Shown in pieces: positions 1-4,852 of a stretch of DNA of 5,281 nucleotides; the first letter of the stretch is position 1, and every line of letters begins with the position of its first letter. The stretch comes from Clostridia bacterium (GTDB taxonomy: Bacteria > Bacillota_A > Clostridia > Christensenellales > Borkfalkiaceae): assembly GCA_017456945.1 (NCBI GenBank), contig JAFTIK010000047.1:1-5281 (forward strand). The letters are read 5' to 3'. Made by a program: the position numbers and the translations under genes. The notes under the pieces were generated by a model that worked only from the letters and a program-made list of their open reading frames with translations, was not told where the DNA came from and made no database searches.

Positions 1-2
1 AA

Positions 3-110
3 GGCAAGCCTACAACCCCGCCCGACTGGAGAAAGCACGTTCACGCTATAATCGACTTTAACTGGTCTGCGTGCTTTACCCAAATGTTTATACAAGGGTT
101 TTTGTATTAG
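3..110 (+). CDS. C-terminal end of an unidentified upstream gene (partial)
   Basis: This frame is open from the window edge to a TAG at 108-110 and encodes about 35 residues, including the stretch PPDWRKHVHAIIDFNWSACF. I do not recognise the protein. The case for it is contextual. The stop lies 16 bases before the ATG of the next, broken gene at 127, which has its own GGAG site, and this is the spacing seen between genes of the operon further downstream. The other two forward frames stop at 51 and 61 and cannot be excluded as the true end of the upstream gene. No terminator hairpin follows, so this gene was probably cotranscribed with the remnant at 127-265. Confidence 0.35.
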   Translation, partial: GKPTTPPDWRKHVHAIIDFNWSACFTQMFIQGFLY

Positions 111-126
111 TTAAATGGAGAAATTT

Positions 127-265
127 ATGGCTAAAAAGTTATACGGCGACGGTGTTCACGCAGGGTAGATATAATTTCTTGTGGGTGCAAAAGGGCGTTG
201 ACGTGGAAAATTTTGGAAAGATAGAAGATTTACTACAAGAAAACTTAATAACTGAAAATTATTGA
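127..265 (+). pseudogene. Remnant of a GH28-like beta-helix glycosidase gene, internally deleted and frameshifted
   Basis: An ATG at 127, preceded by GGAG at 117-120, starts the peptide MAKKLYGDGVHAG and stops at 166-168. Its LYGDGVH matches the N-terminus MLYGDGIHDD of the intact GH28-like gene at 3683. Immediately after, in another frame, the DNA encodes RYNFLWVQKGVDVENFGKI, which resembles RFPLIWVQKGLDINRLDV near the C-terminus of that same gene. The 15 bases coding for WVQKG are identical (182-196 versus 4604-4618). The C-terminal frame ends at TGA 263-265. An intact family member here is about 1.15 kb, so roughly 1 kb of the middle is missing and the two ends are out of frame. A deletion of a paralogous gene explains this best; a misassembly could produce the same picture. 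A 64-residue reading from ATG 71 exists in the second frame, but it has no evident ribosome binding site and its first part reads out of frame through the old start. Confidence 0.7.
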
Positions 266-289
266 AATACTTTTTATAAAGTGTAATAT
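262..289 (+). promoter_or_regulatory. Candidate promoter for the B12 riboswitch transcript
   Basis: TTGAAA at 262-267 (5 of 6 to the -35 consensus) is followed after 16 bases by TAATAT at 284-289 (4 of 6 to TATAAT). Transcription would begin near 296, about a dozen bases before the first riboswitch helix. The -35 element overlaps the stop codon of the upstream remnant. TATAAA at 275-280 is an alternative -10 but is not spaced properly from this -35. Confidence 0.45.
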
Positions 290-307
290 CAAAAAAACTT
301 AATACGA

Positions 308-470
308 ACGCGCGGTACGGCTAAAAGTAGCCGTTTAATAGGGAAGAGAGATTTTTACCCCACTGCCCCCGCAACCGTAAGAACGCTTTACCTTTATTCA
401 CTGTGAAAACGGGAAGGATAAAGGCGCTTTAATTAGCAAGGCGTTGTAAGTCGGTAGACCTGCCGTGCGT
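308..470 (+). ncRNA. Cobalamin (vitamin B12) riboswitch aptamer
   Basis: The conserved parts of the cobalamin riboswitch appear in order. The closing P1 helix pairs ACGCGCGG (308-315) with CCGTGCGT (463-470), with one G-U pair. A clean hairpin ACGGCTA-AAAG-TAGCCGT lies at 317-334. The AATAGGGAA element is at 337-345. The core CCACTGCCCCCGCAACCGTA begins at 360. A 7-bp helix pairs CCTTTAT (391-397) with ATAAAGG (418-424), and AACGC (382-386) pairs with GCGTT (441-445). The B12 box AGTCGGTAGACCTGCC lies at 449-464. Known riboswitches of this family bind a cobalamin and repress downstream genes when the vitamin is abundant. The following genes, a surface lipoprotein and an ECF S component, fit B12 uptake. 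The sequence alone does not show which cobalamin form is bound. Confidence 0.95.
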
Positions 471-586
471 TTTAGAAAGGTAAAAACCGAGGGGATGCGG
501 AAGTTTACGTTTTACCGTTTTTACGGCTATTTTTGCGTGCTTTTTATTCCTTCGGAAAAATAAAAAATTTTTTTAGGAGGCGTAAA
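471..586 (+). promoter_or_regulatory. Leader between aptamer and lipoprotein gene: probable expression platform
   Basis: This 116-base stretch encodes no convincing gene and carries mutually exclusive pairings. GGTAAAA (479-485) can pair with TTTTACC (510-516), or GTAAAAAC (480-487) can pair with GTTTTTAC (517-524). A small hairpin CCG (487-489)/CGG (498-500) exposes a G-rich loop AGGGGATG, which could contact the C-rich loop of the aptamer. An AT-rich hairpin closed by TTCC-TTC-GGAA (547-557) is followed by seven T's at 568-574, directly against the ribosome binding site AGGAGG (575-580). Whether control is by termination or by hiding the ribosome site is not clear from inspection. Confidence 0.45.
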
Positions 587-1030
587 ATGAAACGCAAATT
601 TTATTTAGTAGCAACTTTACTTTTGTCGCTTACGCTTGCGCTCTGCGCGTTTACGGGCTGTAAGCCGAGTGGAACGACCGAAAAGGTAACCCTAGAAAGC
701 GTTACCGAAAACATGGTGGTAATGAAGGTTATAAAAACCAAAGGCGAAGCGTCGGCATTGTCGGCTTTAACCAAACTTAAAGAAGATAATCAAATAGAGT
801 TTGAATATAAAGATAGTGGCTACGGCGCTTATATAACTAGCATAAACGGCAAGTCTGAGGTAAACGGGTATAGTTGGATGTTATATACTTCGGACACGGA
901 GTTTTCTACCACAGAGTTCGGTTCTGTCACATACGACGGCAAAACCTACGGGCAAGCGTCGCTCGGCGCAAGTTCTTTAGTGGTAAAAGAAGGCGAACTT
1001 TATATTTGGGCATATACGGCTTGGATGTAA
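587..1030 (+). CDS. DUF4430 (transcobalamin C-terminal-like) lipoprotein, candidate B12-binding protein
   Basis: This 147-residue protein has a lipoprotein signal: charged start MKRKFY, hydrophobic core at about 7-22 and lipobox FTGC with the acylated Cys at 25. It should be anchored on the outer face of the membrane. The rest (about 30-147) reads as one DUF4430-type domain, the fold shared with the C-terminal domain of transcobalamin and intrinsic factor. Typical parts are the ALSALTKL segment, SGYGAYITSINGK, NGYSWMLYT at about 98-106 and the closing GELYIWAY. I chose ATG 587 because AGGAGG (575-580) sits 6 bases upstream; the longer reading from 533 adds 18 residues that would spoil the signal peptide. 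The gene follows a cobalamin riboswitch and is one base from an ECF S component, so capture of cobalamin at the surface is the likely role (inference). The family assignment rests on pattern recognition, without a profile search. Confidence 0.82.
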   Translation: MKRKFYLVATLLLSLTLALCAFTGCKPSGTTEKVTLESVTENMVVMKVIKTKGEASALSALTKLKEDNQIEFEYKDSGYGAYITSINGKSEVNGYSWMLYTSDTEFSTTEFGSVTYDGKTYGQASLGASSLVVKEGELYIWAYTAWM

Positions 1031-1031
1031 A

Positions 1032-1577
1032 ATGAAAGGTCAAGGCGGAATATTAAAAAACAGCGCGAAAGAATGCGCTTTCATAGCCGTTTTTTCGGCG
1101 CTACTTATAGCGGTGCAGTTTGCCCTTTCTTTCGTGCCGGGGGTGGAATTAGTTACCGTGCTTTTGGTATCATATTCGTTTGCTATGGGGTGGAAAAGGG
1201 GCATGCTTTCGGCAACCGTGTTTTCCATTTTAAGGCAGTTAGTTTTTGGGTTTTACCCCCTAGTTCTGATACTTTATATGGTTTATTTTAATTTTTTAGT
1301 CGCATGTTTCGGCTTGCTAGGAAAGGTTATAAAACGGGTGGGCGCGTTCTTGCCATTAATCGTGGTTATCGCTTGCGTTTGCACGGCTATATTCACCATA
1401 ACCGATAATATTTTAACACCGCTTTGGTACGGTTACGGGGCAAAGGCTACTAGATTATACTTTACGGCGTCCTTAACTTTTATGATACCACAAGTAATTT
1501 GTACGGCAGTTTCGGTAACCGTGTTGTTCTTTCCGTTATATAAAATATTCCAACTGCTTAAAGATAAGTTGAATTAG
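1032..1577 (+). CDS. ECF transporter S component, probably cobalamin-specific
   Basis: This is a 181-residue, very hydrophobic protein with about six membrane segments (roughly 14-34, 38-54, 58-73, 76-97, 104-128 and 146-175), the size and topology of ECF-type S components. The N-terminal helix has the Ala-rich pattern AFIAVFSALLIAVQ, and PGVELVTVLLVSYSF at 36-50 with the following GWKRGM resembles the family. The S component gives substrate specificity and works with the EcfA, EcfA' and EcfT module, which is not in this window and is presumably shared and encoded elsewhere. ATG 1032 starts one base after the stop of the lipoprotein gene and lacks a strong ribosome site of its own (only GGAT at 1023), so translation is probably coupled. 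Control by the cobalamin riboswitch and the B12-binder-like neighbour make cobalamin or a precursor the likely substrate. Specificity from sequence alone is not certain. Confidence 0.85.
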   Translation: MKGQGGILKNSAKECAFIAVFSALLIAVQFALSFVPGVELVTVLLVSYSFAMGWKRGMLSATVFSILRQLVFGFYPLVLILYMVYFNFLVACFGLLGKVIKRVGAFLPLIVVIACVCTAIFTITDNILTPLWYGYGAKATRLYFTASLTFMIPQVICTAVSVTVLFFPLYKIFQLLKDKLN

Positions 1578-1588
1578 CAAAAAATTAT

Positions 1589-1614
1589 ACGCTCGTTTGA
1601 TACGGGCGTTTTTT
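1589..1614 (+). terminator. Rho-independent terminator of the B12 cassette
   Basis: The stem ACGCTCG (1589-1595) pairs over seven base pairs with CGGGCGT (1603-1609), with one G-U pair, around the loop TTTGATA. A run of six T's follows at 1609-1614. It starts 11 bases after the stop of the S-component gene and separates the B12 unit from the sugar operon. Confidence 0.9.
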
Positions 1615-1660
1615 GTTAGCATTTGAAATATTACCAACAAAAAAGGACAATTTCTAAACA

Positions 1661-1709
1661 AATAACAAGTTATTCAAAAAATAATAACATTGTAATAACT
1701 ATTGTTATT
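1661..1709. repeat. Cluster of AATAAC/GTTATT half-sites, candidate operator
   Basis: Five copies of the hexamer occur within 49 bases. AATAAC is at 1661-1666, 1683-1688 and 1694-1699, and its reverse complement GTTATT is at 1669-1674 and 1704-1709. Two pairs form dyads: AATAAC-AA-GTTATT (1661-1674), and AATAAC-TATT-GTTATT (1694-1709), which sits in the spacer between the -35 and -10 elements. Binding there would block RNA polymerase, as expected of a repressor operator. The region is AT-rich, which raises the chance of spurious repeats, and the cognate regulator is not in the window. Confidence 0.45.
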
Positions 1710-1719
1710 ATGGTATAAT
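1690..1719 (+). promoter_or_regulatory. Promoter of the oxidoreductase/GH28-like operon
   Basis: A perfect TATAAT at 1714-1719 is preceded by TG at 1711-1712, an extended -10 element. TTGTAA at 1690-1695 (4 of 6 to consensus) is a -35 at 18 bases. Transcription would start near 1726, giving a leader of about 25 bases before the ATG at 1750. The preceding terminator at 1589-1614 shows that this is a new unit. The rest of the 172-base gap from 1578 shows only that terminator and the hexamer cluster. Confidence 0.75.
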
Positions 1720-1749
1720 TAAAAAAATGTTTTTATAAAGGAGTTCCAT

Positions 1750-2802
1750 ATGCACGTTATAGGAGTTATAGGTTGCGGTAGAATTGCAATGAGATCGCAT
1801 TTCCCCGCGTTAGATAAGATTGAAGACGTAAGAGTAAAATACGCTTGCGACCTTTTGATAGATAAAGCCCAAAAGGCAAAGGACGAACACCCCAAAATCG
1901 AAAACGTTATTTCCGATTACAAACAAATACTTGCCGATAAAGAAGTTGATAGCGTATTCGTGTTAACGCCGAACTACGCTCACTACACTATCGCGATAGA
2001 AGCGATTAAAGCAGGCAAGCACGTTTTCGTGGAAAAACCCATAACGGTCAACTACGAACTTTCGCTAGAAATGGCAAAAGAAGCCGAAAAAGCAGGCAAG
2101 ATTTTGAATATCGGCGTTTGCAATCGTTTCAATAAGTCTGTTGAAATGCTTGAAGAAATGGCTAGGGAAGGAAAGTTCGGCAACATCTATCACGTTTATT
2201 GTTCGTTTAGAAGTTACAGAAGTATCCCCGGGCTTGGCGGGGCGTTTACCACTAAAGAACAATCCGGTGGTGGCGTATTGATTGACTGGGGCGTTCATTT
2301 CTTAGATTTGATTTTGTATATTCTCGGTGGCGCTAAAATTAAAACGGTTAGTTGTGACGCTTATTCGGAAATGGCTAAAGATATGAAGGCATACCGTTAT
2401 CGTGGCATGTGGGCTGAAGATACTTCTGATAAAGAAAACGGAACTAACGACGTTGAAGATATGATTTCCGGTTACATTAGAACGGATAAAGCAAGCATAT
2501 CCTTTAACGGCGCTTGGGCGCAGAACGTAGATAAGCCCGAAATGTTCGTGGACTTCCTTGGCGACAAGGGTGGCGCAAGACTTACTTACGGTGGTTTGTT
2601 CGAGTTCTTCGATAGCGAACTTAACAAGATTGCGCCCGAATACGAAATTCCGAATATGTACGAAAAAGAAGATAGAGCTTTCTTTGAATCTATAGATTCT
2701 GGCGTAAAGGCTAAAAACCACATTGAAGCCGTTTTGGAAAGCGCAAAACTTTTAGACGTTTTGTATCAATCGGCTGAAATTAAAAAGGAAATTCAATTAT
2801 AA
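1750..2802 (+). CDS. Gfo/Idh/MocA family NAD(P)-dependent sugar oxidoreductase
   Basis: This 350-residue protein has the normal length and layout of the family. An N-terminal Rossmann fold starts with IGVIGCGRIA (4-13), and a conserved acidic position, D34 in ACDLL, follows the second strand. The T73-P74-N75 turn is followed by the signature EKP at 95-97, with K96 the expected catalytic lysine. The C-terminal alpha/beta domain contains SGGGVLIDWGVHFLDL (172-187), with the D179-xxx-H183 pair typical of the active site. Members oxidise or reduce a sugar, inositol or sugar-acid hydroxyl with NAD(P) in the cytoplasm; the substrate is not readable here. ATG 1750 has AAGGAG (1738-1743) at 6 bases. 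It is the first gene of an operon with a divergent relative, a GH28-like protein and a second family member, so work on an oligosaccharide breakdown product is likely. Confidence 0.93.
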   Translation: MHVIGVIGCGRIAMRSHFPALDKIEDVRVKYACDLLIDKAQKAKDEHPKIENVISDYKQILADKEVDSVFVLTPNYAHYTIAIEAIKAGKHVFVEKPITVNYELSLEMAKEAEKAGKILNIGVCNRFNKSVEMLEEMAREGKFGNIYHVYCSFRSYRSIPGLGGAFTTKEQSGGGVLIDWGVHFLDLILYILGGAKIKTVSCDAYSEMAKDMKAYRYRGMWAEDTSDKENGTNDVEDMISGYIRTDKASISFNGAWAQNVDKPEMFVDFLGDKGGARLTYGGLFEFFDSELNKIAPEYEIPNMYEKEDRAFFESIDSGVKAKNHIEAVLESAKLLDVLYQSAEIKKEIQL

Positions 2803-2820
2803 TTTTAAGGAAATATTGCT

Positions 2821-3672
2821 ATGAAAACGATAGGCTTTGTTGATTACTATATTAGCGAGTGGCACGCAAACAATTATCCTAACTGGATGAAAACGGCTTG
2901 CGAAAAACTCGGCGAAGATTTTCAAGTAAAATACGCTTGGGCAGAAAAGGACGTTTCTGAAGTAGATGGTAAAACGACTGCCGAGTGGTGTAAGGAAAAA
3001 CAAGTTACTCAATGCGCTAGTATTGAAGAACTATGCGAAAAAGCAGACTATATCGTAATTTTAGCACCGTCTAACCCCGAAAAACACTTGGAATACGCTA
3101 AAAGGGTTTTCCCGTTCGGCAAGCCTACTTTCATAGATAAAACTTTTGCCCCCGACCTTGAAACTGCAAAGGAAATTTACCGTATTGCAGATGAAAACGG
3201 TGTAAAATTCTTTTCTACTTCGGCGTTGAGATTTGCCGTTGAAACCGACGGGGTTAAGGGGGAGTGTAAGGCGGCTTTCGTAACCGGCCCTGGTAAAACG
3301 GTGGACGAATATATTATTCACCCCGTAGAAACTACGGTTAAGTGTATGGGCGTTGGGGCGAAAAAGGTTAAGATGCAGAAAAACTGCGACCAACGCATTT
3401 TCACAATCGATTACGAAAACGGCAAAAGGGCGTCGATTTTCTATCAAGAATTCGGTGGCGCGCCACATAGCGCAACCGTTACCGATAAAGATGGTAAGTC
3501 GGTGTTCTGTAAGGTAGAACAGCCTTTCTTCCCCGTAATGGTAGAAAATATGATTAACTTTTTCAAGACGGGTAATCTGCCTTTTGAAAGGGAACAAACG
3601 CTTGAAGCAATGAAGATTAGAGACGGCATATTAAAGAGTATGCTAAACGAAGAAACTTGGATTGAATTATAG
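2821..3672 (+). CDS. Divergent, short Gfo/Idh/MocA-like protein
   Basis: This 283-residue protein looks like a shortened relative of the Gfo/Idh/MocA oxidoreductases. After the first strand (KTIGFVDYY) the glycine-rich GxGxxG/A loop is absent and is replaced by the aromatic segment YYISEWHANNYPNW (9-22). A Rossmann-like half follows with ADYIVILAPSNPEKHLEYAK (75-94). FIDKTF at 104-109 occupies the place of the EKP motif, keeping K107. YIIHPVET at 164-171 falls where the family has D-xxx-H-xx-D; here it reads E163-xxx-H167-xx-E170. The first and second parts are thus recognisable, but cofactor binding may be altered or lost. It starts 18 bases after the previous stop with AAGGAAA (2807-2813) as ribosome site, and its stop overlaps the ribosome site of the next gene. 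It could be an oxidoreductase with unusual nucleotide binding, a non-redox lyase or isomerase, or a subunit partner; I cannot choose. Confidence 0.7.
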   Translation: MKTIGFVDYYISEWHANNYPNWMKTACEKLGEDFQVKYAWAEKDVSEVDGKTTAEWCKEKQVTQCASIEELCEKADYIVILAPSNPEKHLEYAKRVFPFGKPTFIDKTFAPDLETAKEIYRIADENGVKFFSTSALRFAVETDGVKGECKAAFVTGPGKTVDEYIIHPVETTVKCMGVGAKKVKMQKNCDQRIFTIDYENGKRASIFYQEFGGAPHSATVTDKDGKSVFCKVEQPFFPVMVENMINFFKTGNLPFEREQTLEAMKIRDGILKSMLNEETWIEL

Positions 3673-3675
3673 GAG
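3671..3675 (+). promoter_or_regulatory. Ribosome binding site overlapping the upstream stop codon
   Basis: AGGAG at 3671-3675 shares its first two bases with the TAG stop (3670-3672) of the preceding gene and lies 7 bases before ATG 3683. This decides the start of the GH28-like gene and suggests translational coupling. The in-frame TTG at 3662 lies upstream of the site and inside the previous gene, and would add seven residues that are not part of the domain. Confidence 0.75.
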
Positions 3676-3682
3676 CAAAACT

Positions 3683-4828
3683 ATGTTATACGGTGACGGA
3701 ATACACGACGATTATCAAGCCATACAAGAATTACTAGATAGTGGTGAATGCGAAATTAGATTGCCTATGCCCAAAGTAAAATACTGCATAAGCAAGACCT
3801 TAAAAATACACTCTAATCAAGCGTTTATTCTTCCTAGATACGCAAGAATATCCCTTATGCCAGATAGCAACTGCGCTATGATGGAAAACGCAGATTTTTC
3901 CAAGTGGGAAAACAATATCAGAATAGAAGGTGGGATTTGGGATATGAACCACAACGAGCAAGAACCAAACCCCGGGCATTTCCCCGATAAGCATGGTAAG
4001 ACTTATTTCGACTATAATGTGGAAATCGGTTGGGATGCAAAAACCTCTAGCGTGTTAAGTCCTAATTATATCGGATTTTGTATGAAATTCTGCAGGGTGA
4101 GAAACTTTGAAATGGTAAATCTTACCTTTGAAAACCCCGTTACCTACGGCGTGCAGATTTCTTTCGCAGAATATTTTACCTTCCAAAACATTAGGTTTGA
4201 ATACAACGAAGGTAGTCCTAAACTATGGAATATGGATGGTATTCACGTTGAGGGCAATTGTAAACACGGATATATAAACAATCTTCAAGGCGCTTGTCAC
4301 GACGACTTGGTAGCACTTACGGCTGATGACGGCGGTCCTTACGGCCCGATAGAAGACATCGTTATCGACGGCATTTTCGCAGAAGGTTCGCACAGCGCCG
4401 TAAGACTTTTGTCACACGGGCAACCCGTAAGAAATATAAGAATAACTAACGTGTTTGGTAGTTACTACGTGTATGCGATAGGTATTACCAAGTATCACGG
4501 TGGACCTGAAGAGCGCGGGTATATAGAAAATATTTCCATAGATAACCTATATATTAGGGGGGCTGCGCCAACCAAAGACGTAAACAAACGCTTTCCACTT
4601 ATTTGGGTGCAAAAGGGCTTGGATATTAACCGTCTTGATGTACACAACGTATATCGTGATGAAAAAGAACGTGATATGCCGTTGCTTAGAATTGACGAAG
4701 GTTCAACGGTTAAAAACTTATCTTTAGATAAAATTTATCAGAAAAACTATTTGGAAACCCCCGTTCCTTTCGTTGAAATAAACGGCGAAGTCAACGGTTT
4801 CCAAAAAGGTATTTTAGAAAACGAATAA
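3683..4828 (+). CDS. GH28-like right-handed beta-helix glycosidase-type protein, cytoplasmic
   Basis: This 381-residue protein begins directly with MLYGDGIHDDYQAIQELL, the GDGxxDDxxAIQ start of pectate-lyase-like and GH28 beta-helix proteins, with no signal peptide or linker, so it should act in the cytoplasm. Typical elements follow: EGGIWDMN (82-89), the place of GGxIDGN; NMDGIHVEG (183-191), matching NTDGID; HDDLVAL (206-212), matching GDDCIAI with D207-D208; a SHSAVRLLSHG segment (236-246), comparable to the GHGxSIGS region; and ITKYHGG (268-274), where the family has RIK. The conserved Asp residues of GH28 catalysis thus seem present but in altered surroundings, so substrate or mechanism may differ from polygalacturonase. 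WVQKG at 308-312 is shared with the remnant at 127-265. Its neighbours are three Gfo/Idh/MocA-type proteins, so a small imported glycoside, perhaps uronate- or rhamnose-containing, is a reasonable guess. A non-hydrolytic sugar-binding or epimerase role is possible. Confidence 0.8.
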   Translation: MLYGDGIHDDYQAIQELLDSGECEIRLPMPKVKYCISKTLKIHSNQAFILPRYARISLMPDSNCAMMENADFSKWENNIRIEGGIWDMNHNEQEPNPGHFPDKHGKTYFDYNVEIGWDAKTSSVLSPNYIGFCMKFCRVRNFEMVNLTFENPVTYGVQISFAEYFTFQNIRFEYNEGSPKLWNMDGIHVEGNCKHGYINNLQGACHDDLVALTADDGGPYGPIEDIVIDGIFAEGSHSAVRLLSHGQPVRNIRITNVFGSYYVYAIGITKYHGGPEERGYIENISIDNLYIRGAAPTKDVNKRFPLIWVQKGLDINRLDVHNVYRDEKERDMPLLRIDEGSTVKNLSLDKIYQKNYLETPVPFVEINGEVNGFQKGILENE

Positions 4829-4852
4829 ACTTACTGTTATCGAGGCTTAAAA

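Noticed and set aside
32..77. Inverted repeat AAAGCACG/CGTGCTTT with a 30-base loop
   Set aside because: The loop is long, no T-run follows, and the arms lie within the probable coding tail of the upstream gene. Chance is a sufficient explanation.
533..586. Upstream extension of the lipoprotein gene from ATG 533
   Set aside because: It would add MRAFYSFGKIKNFFRRRK before the signal peptide, has no ribosome site, and lies in the riboswitch leader. ATG 587 has a strong AGGAGG site.
1073..1291. Forward open frame of 72 codons overlapping the S-component gene
   Set aside because: It is a frame shadow of a convincing membrane protein gene with no ribosome site or domain of its own.
2302..2721. 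Antisense open frame of 139 codons within the first oxidoreductase gene
   Set aside because: The sense frame carries all family motifs. The antisense product has no recognisable features and no start context.
3061..3597. Antisense open frame of 178 codons inside the divergent oxidoreductase-like gene
   Set aside because: It has no ribosome site or recognisable domain, and it mirrors a well-supported sense gene.
3662..3682. TTG start for the GH28-like gene
   Set aside because: It lies inside the previous gene and upstream of the AGGAG site; ATG 3683 begins exactly at the conserved domain start and is correctly spaced.
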